Below the pieces are notes generated by a model. The model searched no databases, had not been told where the DNA came from, and saw only the letters and a program-made list of their open reading frames with translations. A DNA stretch of 64,000 nucleotides from CAWEYO01 sp963813315 (GTDB lineage Bacteria > Pseudomonadota > Alphaproteobacteria > Rhizobiales > Rhizobiaceae): positions 1 through 64,000 of the forward strand of contig CAWEYO010000016.1 of NCBI GenBank assembly GCA_963813315.1. Reading direction: 5' to 3'. Of this stretch, positions 19,817 to 28,603 are shown piece after piece (position 1 is the stretch's first letter; each line of letters starts with the position of its first letter). The position numbers and the translations under genes are program-made.

Positions 19817-20173
19817 ATGAAAAAGCTCTTGTCAGTCGTGACGGCCACAATCTTGGCTGCATCTTTCGCCTTGCCGGCCAACGCCGCGCCGATGTTCGTG
19901 CCGAAACCCGAGCAAGTGCGGGCCGACGTCTTGCAAATGGTCGATGATGACGATGATGACGACGATCGGCGAGATTGGCGACGCAAGCACTATCGCGAGT
20001 GGCGGGCGGACCGTCACTGGAAAAGGCGGCAAGCATGGCGGAACTGCCGTTACTATGGCAGATGTTACCCGCGCCGCGACTACGACTACGGCCGCTACGT
20101 CGACCGTGACTACTATCCGCGCTATTACCGTCGCCCGGGAGTTACCATTTATCTGCCGTTGTACCGCGATTGA
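19817..20173 (+). CDS. Secreted Asp/Arg/Tyr-rich protein, BA14K-like
   Basis: A 118-residue exported protein. The signal peptide is MKKLLSVVTATILAASFALPANA. The mature part contains eight consecutive Asp residues, then an Arg/Trp-rich segment and a Tyr/Arg-rich end (YYPRYYRRPGVTIYLPL). Short Arg/Tyr-rich secreted proteins of this look occur in rhizobia and Brucella (the BA14K group), but the similarity is compositional. GAGG precedes the start at 19817. It is likely co-transcribed with the gene ten bases upstream. The acidic run suggests metal or polycation binding, which is inference. Confidence 0.7.
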   Translation: MKKLLSVVTATILAASFALPANAAPMFVPKPEQVRADVLQMVDDDDDDDDRRDWRRKHYREWRADRHWKRRQAWRNCRYYGRCYPRRDYDYGRYVDRDYYPRYYRRPGVTIYLPLYRD

Positions 20174-20212
20174 GGCACCGTTCGGAAGTAAATCCTTTCA
20201 GCGGGTTCAAAA

Positions 20213-20323
20213 ATGAACGGCCCTCCTATCAAGTTTCCCCTTACGGGCCTTAAGGCTTGGCTTGTCTTCTTGGTCATGGTTTTGGCGGTGTTCGCCATAG
20301 CGTCACTGTTTCAACCGTCGTAA
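20213..20323 (+). CDS. Predicted 36-aa single-pass membrane protein
   Basis: An ATG at 20213 opens 36 codons ending at TAA 20321-20323. The N-terminus is polar (MNGPPIKFPLTG), followed by one strong hydrophobic helix (AWLVFLVMVLAVFAIASLF). It follows the Asp/Arg-rich pair by 39 bp. The ribosome binding site is weak (GGG about eight bases upstream). It overlaps the end of the ligase fragment on the other strand. Confidence 0.4.
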   Translation: MNGPPIKFPLTGLKAWLVFLVMVLAVFAIASLFQPS

Positions 20324-20458
20324 TTTGTCGCGGAAAGCTAGGCAGCGAAAGCCGTCATATTTGGGCTCGTAAAGCCAGCCCTTGCCGCGCAGCATGGCGT
20401 CGACCGGCTCGGCCTCCATCGGCTTGAGCGAGAGCGGAATTGGTAAATCGGGTGCCAC
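20303..20458 (-). pseudogene. N-terminal fragment of an ATP-dependent DNA ligase
   Basis: From a GTG at 20458 the frame reads VAPDLPIPLSLKPMEAEPVD and then GWLYEPKYDGFRCLAFRD. KYDG is the adenylation motif with the nucleotide-accepting Lys. Similarity stops abruptly near 20332 and the frame ends at 20303, so only about 45 of several hundred residues remain. It is unrelated in position to the full ligase at 30461-32065, so it is a second, lost ligase gene. Confidence 0.7.
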
Positions 20459-20470
20459 GTAGCGTTAGGC

Positions 20471-20656
20471 TTATCGCTTCCTAGAGGTCATCGCGAAAGT
20501 GTCCAACCGCCGTAAGTCTTCAAACCCATCCAGCCAATCGCTGTTCTCGTCCGTGTCCGGCCGGTAGGGATTGCTATCCTCGCTCATCCCGATTAGCGCG
20601 GCCTTCACGCCCCAGTCATACGGCTCCATCGCTTTTTGTGTGTTCTGTCTGGCCAT
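20471..20656 (-). CDS. Ribosome modulation factor-like (Rmf/CrpP superfamily) small protein
   Basis: A 61-residue protein starting at 20656, behind AAGGAGG five bases upstream; the ATG at 20674 lies before that site and is unlikely. The core YDWGVKAALIGMSEDSNPY, then SDWLDGFEDL, matches the pattern of Rmf: a helix with G..AA..G, an NPY turn, and a second helix beginning with WL.G. Rmf family members cap ribosomes during hibernation; the related CrpP proteins have other reported roles. Similarity is short and judged by eye. Confidence 0.6.
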   Translation of the reverse strand: MARQNTQKAMEPYDWGVKAALIGMSEDSNPYRPDTDENSDWLDGFEDLRRLDTFAMTSRKR

Positions 20657-20973
20657 GTGGTCCTCCTTGGCCATATGTTCCGGATCGTTGCAAATGGCGT
20701 CGTTGACGGGAAATGCGTAGTCCCCGGGGGACGCCGAAGACAGTCGTTATGCCAATTTCCTTCAGACGATGAAGGACATGCTCGATGACGGTGCGAGTCG
20801 TTTCTGCCTCCTAAGGCAAATCGTTGGTTTCAGGAGACCAGGGCGACCCTCGCGGATGCCGCCTTCGTTCAGAATGCCTTGGCCAGCGGCGCTGCGTAAA
20901 GGGGAATGGTCAGCTAAGGGCCATAAGGAGCATCACGACTTGCTTGGGTGACGGCGGGTCGCTGTTGGTGGCC
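20657..20973. other. Gene-free stretch
   Basis: About 315 bp with no convincing gene. Open frames present lack a ribosome binding site and recognisable domains. Confidence 0.4.
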
Positions 20974-21429
20974 CTAGCCAGAAGCGTCTGAGCCGCCTCG
21001 CTGCACCAACTCGAGGGTGATGCCCTCGGGACCCTCGAAGAGCCGCAGCTTTCGGCTAATGTAGTCCATTTCGTCGCTCAGCATGGTTACGCCGTTGGCC
21101 ACGAGGTGCGCGGTGGCCGCCTCAATGTCGTCGACGCGGAACGCGAGGTGATTGAAGCCCCGTTGTCGCAGATTCGTCGGGTGTGCACCCGGATCGGTCC
21201 CTGGGGTCGGGTCGAACTCGAGCAGCTGGATCTCGAAATGAGGATCCGCTCCTTGGAGTGCGAGGGTGATGTGCTGCGCTTTCATGCCCGGCATGCCCAT
21301 GTACCGGGCGGGAAGGCCACCGTCGATCGTCGCGACGTGATCCTTTCTGAAGCCAAGGAGCGCGAAGAACTCGATCGCCCGGCCGGCGTCTGCCACCGCG
21401 ATAGTAACGTGATCCGGATTGAGTATCAT
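20974..21429 (-). CDS. VOC family (glyoxalase/bleomycin-resistance/dioxygenase) protein
   Basis: A 151-residue vicinal-oxygen-chelate protein. Repeat 1 opens with DHVTIAVADAGRAIEFFALLGF, placing a metal-ligand His early. Repeat 2 opens with FNHLAFRVDDIEAATAHL, and a Glu ligand is in GITLELVQ. The start at 21429 follows GGGAG. Upstream codons in frame show no domain. The substrate is unknown. Confidence 0.85.
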   Translation of the reverse strand: MILNPDHVTIAVADAGRAIEFFALLGFRKDHVATIDGGLPARYMGMPGMKAQHITLALQGADPHFEIQLLEFDPTPGTDPGAHPTNLRQRGFNHLAFRVDDIEAATAHLVANGVTMLSDEMDYISRKLRLFEGPEGITLELVQRGGSDASG

Positions 21430-21524
21430 ATTGTTACTCCCTTTCATCAACGCCGTGCACTCGGCCGCGCGACTTACCTCCGCCGGGTGAGCTGCCGGCA
21501 ACTGGCCCTCCCGCTCTTGCAAGG

Positions 21525-21719
21525 CTACCAGCTCGCTCCGTCGCACGGTAGGTGGCTTGGCCCCTCCAGCGCGCGCTCGACCAAAACTCTGATCGCCTCC
21601 GACTTGTTCGGAATCGGCCGCTGCGTCGCGCGCCATTCGTCAATCCTGTCGACCCAAGTTTTCGGGACGGCGAGGTGAATCTTCGTGGTTTCGGTGCCGA
21701 TTTCGAGTTTGGAAGGCAA
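21525..21719 (-). CDS. Ribbon-helix-helix DNA-binding protein (CopG/antitoxin-like)
   Basis: A 64-residue protein. The ribbon is TTKIHLAVPKTWVDRIDEW and the two helices contain IPNKSEAIRVLVERALE. This is the layout of small RHH repressors and of type II antitoxins. No toxin gene is visible next to it; a VOC gene follows 96 bp downstream. It could regulate the VOC gene or be an orphan antitoxin. Confidence 0.72.
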   Translation of the reverse strand: MPSKLEIGTETTKIHLAVPKTWVDRIDEWRATQRPIPNKSEAIRVLVERALEGPSHLPCDGASW

Positions 21720-21900
21720 TATCGCATTCTACACTTCCTGCTATTCATGTCCATTGTAGCCATCTTTTACACAATGTAAGCCGACCATGGGCCAGTGCGA
21801 ACGAACGCTGAGCGACGCTGCCCACTAAACTTGTGAATACGGGAATGAATGCCCTCAAGAGCTACTTCCTGCACGAGCGTCTCGCTGTGTGGTGCCCGCA

Positions 21901-22026
21901 ATGATGAAGAAACTCCTGGCGACGCTCGCGCTTGTGGCAATTGCAACGACCGCTCGCGCGGCGAGCGTGGCCACCTCGGCCGAAGACAGATGCCTTCTGG
22001 AAGATCGTGGCTGCGAAAGGAGATAG
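21901..22026 (+). CDS. Possible 41-aa secreted peptide
   Basis: The ATG at 21901 opens MMKKLLATLALVAIATTARA, a textbook signal peptide, followed by about 20 residues with two Cys (RCLLEDRGCERR). No good ribosome binding site is seen. It may be a real small exported peptide or the 5' end of a truncated exported protein. The alcohol dehydrogenase converges on it from the other strand. Confidence 0.35.
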   Translation: MMKKLLATLALVAIATTARAASVATSAEDRCLLEDRGCERR

Positions 22027-22043
22027 CCAAAAAGCCGAGGTGC

Positions 22044-23090
<1,047 letters not shown>

Positions 23091-23379
23091 TTCCCTTCAT
23101 TTCTGCGCGGCTCGCCCATCGTCGCCTGATCGCGGCCCAAATGCAAAGGCCATCGGCGGGGCAAGAAACCCTCCGCTTTCGATCGCTTGTTCGGTTTTCG
23201 AGCGGTGTTTCAGTTCCAATCGGTCGTTGCGTCGTCTTGTGATGCATTGGGAAAAAATTCGCCTGCGACCTTGCATTCCTGTACGGTCGCGGTTGCAATA
23301 GGGGCACTCGTCGGCGGTTGCAGGGGGAGACTTCGCAATCCGGTTCGGCGCATGTCTAGAAGCCTTGGGAGGAACTCGG

Positions 23380-24357
23380 ATGAAGAAGTTGTTGGCGACG
23401 CTGGCCGTGGCTGCGTCATTCACCATGGCCGCATATTCGGCTTTCGCGCAGACGTATCCGGAACGCACCATTACCGTGGTCGTGCCGTTCTCCGCCGGCG
23501 GTCCGACCGACACGGTCACCCGCCTGGTGGCAGAGGCCATGTCCAAGGATCTCGGCCAACAGATCGTGGTCGAGAACGTCGGCGGCGCCGGTGGCACGAT
23601 CGGCGCCGGACGCGTCGCGAGCGCGGATCCGGACGGTTACACGCTGCTTCTCCACCACATCGGCATGGCCAGCAGCGCGACGCTCTATCGCAAGCTGGCC
23701 TACGACACGCTGAACGCCTTCGAATATGCCGGGCTTGTCACCGAGGTGCCGATGACCATCGTTGCCCGCAAGGATCTCGAACCGACGGACCTGAAGGGAC
23801 TTGTCGAATACGCGAAGGCGAACAAGGACACCGTCACCGTCGCCAATGCCGGCATCGGCGCGGCCTCGCATCTGTGCGGCATGCTGTTCATGAGCGCGAT
23901 CGGCACGCCGCTGGTCACCGTTCCGTACAAGGGTACCGGCCCAGCGATGACCGACCTCCTCGGCGGCCAGGTCGACATCATGTGCGACCAGACCACCAAC
24001 ACGACCAAGCAGATCCAGGGCGGCACGATCAAGGTCTACGCAGTGACCTCCGCGAAGCGCCTCGACATCCTGCCGGACGTTCCAACCACCGAGGAAGCGG
24101 GCTTGCCCGGAATGCAATTCGGCATCTGGCATGGCCTCTACGCGCCGAAGGGCACGCCCGCCGAGGTTACCGAGCGGCTGTCGAAATCGCTCCAGGTGGC
24201 GCTGAAGGATCCCAATGTCGTGGCCCGCTTCGCGGAGCTCGGCACGGCGCCATCGTCGGAGGCGGATGCCTCACCTGCCGCGCTGAAGACCAAGCTCGAA
24301 AGCGAGATCGCGCGCTGGAAGCCGATCATCGAGGCTGCAGGTCAGTACGCCGACTGA
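23380..24357 (+). CDS. tctC: Tripartite tricarboxylate transporter substrate-binding protein (TctC/Bug family)
   Basis: A 325-residue periplasmic binding protein. It has a signal peptide cut near YSAFAQ and the family's first strand PERTITVVVPFSAGGPTDT. Further motifs are VENVGGAGGTIGA, the GYTLLL strand and VPYKGTGPAMTDLLGGQVD. The start at 23380 follows GGGAGG. It delivers a carboxylate to the TctA/TctB membrane proteins encoded next. The ligand cannot be assigned from sequence. Confidence 0.93.
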   Translation: MKKLLATLAVAASFTMAAYSAFAQTYPERTITVVVPFSAGGPTDTVTRLVAEAMSKDLGQQIVVENVGGAGGTIGAGRVASADPDGYTLLLHHIGMASSATLYRKLAYDTLNAFEYAGLVTEVPMTIVARKDLEPTDLKGLVEYAKANKDTVTVANAGIGAASHLCGMLFMSAIGTPLVTVPYKGTGPAMTDLLGGQVDIMCDQTTNTTKQIQGGTIKVYAVTSAKRLDILPDVPTTEEAGLPGMQFGIWHGLYAPKGTPAEVTERLSKSLQVALKDPNVVARFAELGTAPSSEADASPAALKTKLESEIARWKPIIEAAGQYAD

Positions 24358-24535
24358 GCAACAATCGGATTGGCGGTGGTGAGACCGTTGCCGGCAGCAT
24401 GCGCCACCGCTGGTCGGCTAGCCGGCCTGTCCCGGATTTGCGTCGGAATAGGCACGCGCCGGCAAGGCGGTTGAGGGGGGCCGCGCTCCCCCTCTGCAAC
24501 GGACCAGGTGACAGTTCCGGGGAGGACTTGACCTT

Positions 24536-24997
24536 ATGAACAACATGACCATCGACAAGCCGAACGCGATCTGCGGCGGCTTCTTCGTCGTAGTGGGTGC
24601 GCTTTTTGCCGCCCAATCGCTCTCGGTGGAGCTGGGATCCTGGCTGCGAATAGGTCCGGGCGGCATGCCTCTCGTCCTCTCGCTGCTTTTGATCCTTCTC
24701 GGCCTCATCATCCTGGCACAGGCAATGCGCACAAAGGGCGAACCGGTCGGGCGCATCGCCTGGCGCGGCATGGTGTTCATCTCATTGGCACCGATCATTT
24801 TCGGGCTGACCGTGCGGGGCTTGGGCTTCATCGCGGCGGTCTTCATCACCGCGCTCGTGGCTTCGTTCGCCTCCTACAGGATGACGCCGCTCTACGCGCT
24901 TGTTCTCTCCGTGCTGCTCACGGTCTTTTCCACGCTCGTCTTCAGTTATGGGCTGGGATTGCCATTCGAGCGCGTCGGCCCCTGGCTACGCTTCTAG
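24536..24997 (+). CDS. tctB: Tripartite tricarboxylate transporter small membrane subunit (TctB)
   Basis: A 153-residue membrane protein with four predicted helices, the usual size and topology for TctB. GGGAGG precedes the ATG. It starts 178 bp after tctC and ends 9 bp before tctA, so it is clearly part of the transporter operon. Confidence 0.88.
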   Translation: MNNMTIDKPNAICGGFFVVVGALFAAQSLSVELGSWLRIGPGGMPLVLSLLLILLGLIILAQAMRTKGEPVGRIAWRGMVFISLAPIIFGLTVRGLGFIAAVFITALVASFASYRMTPLYALVLSVLLTVFSTLVFSYGLGLPFERVGPWLRF

Positions 24998-25006
24998 GAG
25001 ACTTGA

Positions 25007-26515
25007 ATGGACCTCCTTGACAATCTCGTCCTCGGTTTTGCGACCGCATCGACCCTGGTCAATATCGGGTTCTGCCTGATCGGCGTTCTTCTCGGCACAC
25101 TGATCGGCGTGCTCCCCGGCATCGGCGCCACCGCGACCATCGCTATGTTGCTGCCGATCACCTTCCAGATCGGCGACCCGGTGTCGTCGTTGATCATGCT
25201 CGCCGGTATTTACTACGGCGCCCAATATGGCGGCTCGACGACCGCCATCCTCATCAACATGCCCGGAGAATCCTCGTCGGCGGTCACGGCAATCGACGGT
25301 TATCAGATGGCGCGCAACGGGCGCGCCGGGGTGGCGCTCGCCACGGCGGCGATCGGCTCCTTCGTCGCCGGCACGATCGCTACTGTCCTGATCGCGCTCT
25401 TTGCGCCACCCTTGACCGCGATGGCGCTCAAATTCGGTTCGGCCGAGTACTGCTCGCTGATGATCGTCGGCCTGGTCATGTCGGTGGCGCTGGCGCACGG
25501 CTCGGTCATCAAAGCCGTCGCTATGGTGGTGCTCGGGCTGCTGCTCGGCCTCGTCGGCATCGACGTGATTTCCGGTGTGCCCCGACTCAATTTCGGCATC
25601 AGCCAACTCGGTGACCAGCTGAACTTCGTCGCCATTGCCGTCGGTCTGTTCGGTATCGCCGAAATCCTGCGCAACTTGGAGGATGAGCGGACGCGCGAGG
25701 TCCTTATGTCGAAGGTGACGGGGCTGATGCCGTCGCGTGAGGATTTCCGCCGCATGGCAGCCCCTATCCTGCGGGGCACGGCGCTCGGCTCAGCGCTCGG
25801 CATCCTACCTGGCAATGGTGCCGTGCTCGCCGCTTTCGCGTCCTACTCGATCGAGAAGCGCGTGTCGGACCGACCGCAGGAGTTCGGCCGCGGAGCGCTT
25901 GCCGGCGTCGCGGGACCCGAATCCGCCAACAATGCGGGCGCCCAGACCTCGTTCATCCCGATGCTGACGCTCGGCATACCGGCCAATCCCGTGATGGCGC
26001 TGATGATCGGTGCGATGATCATTCAGGGTATTGTCCCGGGACCAAACGTCGCCAAAGACAACCCCGACCTGTTCTGGGGCCTGATCGCCTCAATGTGGAT
26101 CGGCAACCTGCTGCTGATTGTGCTCAATCTGCCGCTGATCGGACTGTGGGTGAAGCTGCTGAAAGTGCCCTACTACGTGTTGTTCCCGAGCATCATGGCG
26201 TTCTGCTCGATCGGGGTCTACAGCGTGAACTCGAGCGTCTATGACCTCTATGTGGTGGCGTTCTTCGGATTGCTTGGGTACTTCCTGCTCAAGCTGCGCT
26301 GCGAACCCGCTCCACTGCTGCTCGGCTTCGTGCTCGGGCCGCTGCTTGAGGAAAACCTGCGACGGGCGATGATTCTTGCCCGCGGCGATCCGACGACCTT
26401 CCTGACGCGGCCGCTTAGCGCCGCGCTGCTGCTCCTCGCCGTCGCCGTGCTGGTCGTCGTGCTGCTGCCGGGCGTGCGCAAGAAGCGCGAAGAGGTCTTC
26501 ACCGAGGAGGAGTGA
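25007..26515 (+). CDS. tctA: Tripartite tricarboxylate transporter large permease (TctA)
   Basis: A 502-residue permease with about 12 hydrophobic helices. Family motifs are GVLPGIGATATIAMLLPIT, YYGAQYGGSTTAILINMPGE and a second PGNGAVLAAFASYSIEK, the two halves of the inverted repeat. A further conserved stretch is FIPMLTLGIPANPVMALMIG. The charged cytoplasmic tail is RKKREEVFTEEE. Start supported by AGGAGA. Confidence 0.94.
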   Translation: MDLLDNLVLGFATASTLVNIGFCLIGVLLGTLIGVLPGIGATATIAMLLPITFQIGDPVSSLIMLAGIYYGAQYGGSTTAILINMPGESSSAVTAIDGYQMARNGRAGVALATAAIGSFVAGTIATVLIALFAPPLTAMALKFGSAEYCSLMIVGLVMSVALAHGSVIKAVAMVVLGLLLGLVGIDVISGVPRLNFGISQLGDQLNFVAIAVGLFGIAEILRNLEDERTREVLMSKVTGLMPSREDFRRMAAPILRGTALGSALGILPGNGAVLAAFASYSIEKRVSDRPQEFGRGALAGVAGPESANNAGAQTSFIPMLTLGIPANPVMALMIGAMIIQGIVPGPNVAKDNPDLFWGLIASMWIGNLLLIVLNLPLIGLWVKLLKVPYYVLFPSIMAFCSIGVYSVNSSVYDLYVVAFFGLLGYFLLKLRCEPAPLLLGFVLGPLLEENLRRAMILARGDPTTFLTRPLSAALLLLAVAVLVVVLLPGVRKKREEVFTEEE

Positions 26516-26560
26516 GAGGGACTTGCGTTTGCCCGCCGGTGCTTTACCAGTGTCGGCGGC

Positions 26561-26602
26561 GCGGACGTGGCGGGACCGGTAGACGCAAGGGACTTAACAT
26601 CC
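26561..26602 (+). pseudogene. 5' half of a tRNA-Leu(UAA) gene
   Basis: The first 42 nt match bacterial tRNA-Leu: acceptor GCGGACG, D-arm GGCGGGACCGGTAGACGC, and anticodon loop CTTAACA inside AGGGA...TCC. The match ends inside the 3' side of the anticodon stem. No variable arm, T-arm or matching 3' acceptor follows. It lies beside an orphan phage terminase gene, so it may be a scar of an integration or deletion event. Confidence 0.6.
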
Positions 26603-26807
26603 AGCCACGCGCTATTCGGAGAAGGGTAACTTCTTCAGAAGCCTTGCTTGCTAACGGCGTGCCTCCGCTTGAGGGCTGGTTCCTGGCGATGGCCATGGCG
26701 GAAGACGCTTTCTCCATGCTTTCCACCCACCCGCCCGGACAGGCGTAAAAGACCCGGCGACACTGCCGCTGGAACCGTCAGGTCGGATTGAGGTAACATC
26801 CTACCCC

Positions 26808-27518
26808 ATGCCAGCCCACGCGCCGCTCACCGCCAACAAGCCTTTGACACCGAAGCAGGAAGCCTTCGCGCAGGCCGTCGCCGCCGGCGCCTCAGGTCCC
26901 GAGGCGAACCGCAAAGCCGGTTACAGCGGCAATCCAAATGTTTCCCGAGTGGAAGCCTTCAAGCGCCTAATGAAGCCCAATATTGCCAAAAGGGTCCGGG
27001 AATTGCAGGCCAAACACGCCAAGAAGTTCGAGGTGACGGCTGAGGGGCAGTTTCTCAAACTGGAGGCCGCGATCAAGGCTGCCGCCAAGGACAAGGCTCA
27101 CTCTGCGGTCATGCAGGGCATCGGCCTGCAAAACAGATTGTTTGGTCTTGAGAAGAGTTCGACTGAACTGATCATCCGCCGACCGGCCAGAGACCCGGAC
27201 GCGCCCGAGACCGTAGAACTTGCGACAGAAGATTGGCTTCGACAGCACGCACCCACGATGATCGAGACCGGCAACTGCTTTGAGGGCTCGGGGGCCGGTA
27301 TGTTCGCCAACAACCCGGCGGAACCGGAAGCGGCTGCGGAGGGCGAAGTCCCTGAACCGCCCGACGCTGCGGCTGCCGCTGCCCGGGACGCCGAGGGCGC
27401 TGCCCGTGCCGCGAAATGGAGGGCCGGGATCGACATCGGCGGTGACGAAGACCAAGACGAGCCCGACTATGGCTTGGGACTGGTGCTTGGTCCTGGCAAT
27501 CCCGATGAGAACGCCTGA
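26808..27518 (+). CDS. Phage terminase small subunit-like protein
   Basis: A 236-residue protein. The N-terminal 80 residues have the Terminase_2 pattern: LTPKQEAFAQAVAAGASGPE, then ANRKAGYSGNPNVSRVEAFK, then LMKPNIAKRVRELQ. A helical central part follows (VTAEGQFLKLEAAIKAAAKD). The C-terminal third is Ala/Glu/Pro-rich and low complexity. In phages this subunit recognises DNA for packaging. No large subunit, portal or other head gene follows, so it is an orphan, probably a prophage relic. Confidence 0.75.
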   Translation: MPAHAPLTANKPLTPKQEAFAQAVAAGASGPEANRKAGYSGNPNVSRVEAFKRLMKPNIAKRVRELQAKHAKKFEVTAEGQFLKLEAAIKAAAKDKAHSAVMQGIGLQNRLFGLEKSSTELIIRRPARDPDAPETVELATEDWLRQHAPTMIETGNCFEGSGAGMFANNPAEPEAAAEGEVPEPPDAAAAAARDAEGAARAAKWRAGIDIGGDEDQDEPDYGLGLVLGPGNPDENA

Positions 27519-28010
27519 CCGCCAGCCCCCAGCCTTTTCAGCGACGAAAGGCGTGCGGAAGAGTTCCGGCGCTATATCGGCAATTGCCGCATCGCTTGGC
27601 GTCGGCGGAGACAAACGCCCGTTGTCGTGAACGAGCACAGGAGGCCGAGCGCGCCATCGCCGTAGAAGATGATGCAGTAAACGACGCCCTGCCGGTTTCG
27701 GACACCCCATTGGCCACCTTCAGGCCCCTCATCGCTCCGTAGTTGGAGGCTGGCAACAGTCATGGCGGCGCCTAGATTGGCGAGTTCGAGGTGTTGTTCA
27801 ACGGCGCCGTGGCCGCCGCAGACTTCGAGGATGCCTGCAAGGCGGCTGCGGTTCTTGGCGAACTCTGGGCGGGTTTTTCGGCCGCATGGGCGAGGACCGA
27901 ACCCCAGAGAGTTCACCGCGCCCTACGGGTCCGGGTGCGCTGGACAACTCAGTCCATTCTTTGCAAGTGTGTTTGGACCTACGGCACACTTAGGTTTTTG
28001 CGAGGCTCGG
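27519..28010. other. Mostly gene-free stretch
   Basis: About 490 bp. A 114-residue open frame lies on the minus strand (27572-27916) but has no recognised domain, an implausible Cys/Arg-rich end and no clear ribosome binding site. I do not call it. The right end must contain the promoter of the collagen-like lipoprotein. Confidence 0.35.
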
Positions 28011-28430
28011 ATGGATCGCCACGGTCAACTCGCGTCGATTGCTTTGACCCTCGGACTTCTTCTGGCTGGATGTCAGGCAGAACCGGGACCGCCAGGTCCC
28101 AAGGGTGACACAGGACCGGCTGGTGCAGTCGGTCCTCCGGGTCCAGCGGGACCTGCGGGTGCTGACGGACCGCGAGGTGCGGCGGGACCTTCAGGGACGG
28201 CGGGACCTCCAGGGCCAGCGGGTCCTGCCAGCGACAGTGGCGCCGACTTTTTGATAGTTCAGAGCGCCGAAGGTGAACGTTCCGTCCGCTGTCCCGAGGG
28301 GATGATAGTCGTGTCGGCTGTCTGTCTAGTCGAGAGTTTACCCACAGTCCGGCGGGTCAGCGACAACTTAGAGCAGGTTACCTGTCAGAGGAAAAACCAA
28401 CAAGTCGCCCGTGCGATTTGCGGGCGTTGA
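28011..28430 (+). CDS. Collagen-like repeat lipoprotein
   Basis: A 139-residue exported lipoprotein. The signal ends in the lipobox LLLAGC, so Cys21 should be lipidated. It is followed by about 16 consecutive Gly-X-Y triplets (such as GPPGPKGDTGPAGAVGPPGP) with Pro common at X, able to form a collagen triple helix. The C-terminal 60 residues (FLIVQSAEGERSVRCPEGM onward) contain four Cys and no known domain. The start at 28011 gives an ideal signal peptide. Inference: a trimeric surface stalk anchored to a membrane. Confidence 0.8.
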   Translation: MDRHGQLASIALTLGLLLAGCQAEPGPPGPKGDTGPAGAVGPPGPAGPAGADGPRGAAGPSGTAGPPGPAGPASDSGADFLIVQSAEGERSVRCPEGMIVVSAVCLVESLPTVRRVSDNLEQVTCQRKNQQVARAICGR

Positions 28431-28527
28431 CAAGCGTCAGATCGCATCGCCTGCTGTCCCACACGCTGTCCCAGAACAGTCGAGGGACTTCAGAAGCAAA
28501 AAATCTAGGCTAAGTCTTTGAAATCAT

Positions 28528-28603
28528 TGGTGCCGCTTAGGTGACTCGAACACCTGACCCCATCATTACGAATGATGTGCTCTACCAACTGAGCTAAAGC
28601 GGC
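28528..28603 (-). tRNA. tRNA-Thr (anticodon CGU)
   Basis: A complete cloverleaf on the minus strand, 76 nt with encoded CCA. Acceptor GCCGCTT pairs with AAGCGGC. The D-arm is GCTCAGTTGGTAGAGC. The anticodon stem CATCA/TGATG encloses TTCGTAA, giving anticodon CGT. The T-arm is AGGTGTTCGAGTCACCT. Confidence 0.97.

Noticed and set aside
21525..21719. A type II toxin-antitoxin pair formed with the ribbon-helix-helix protein
   Set aside because: No toxin-like gene lies on either side; the downstream gene is a VOC protein.
27572..27916. A 114-residue hypothetical gene upstream of the collagen-like lipoprotein
   Set aside because: No ribosome binding site, no domain and an irregular composition; not enough to call a gene.
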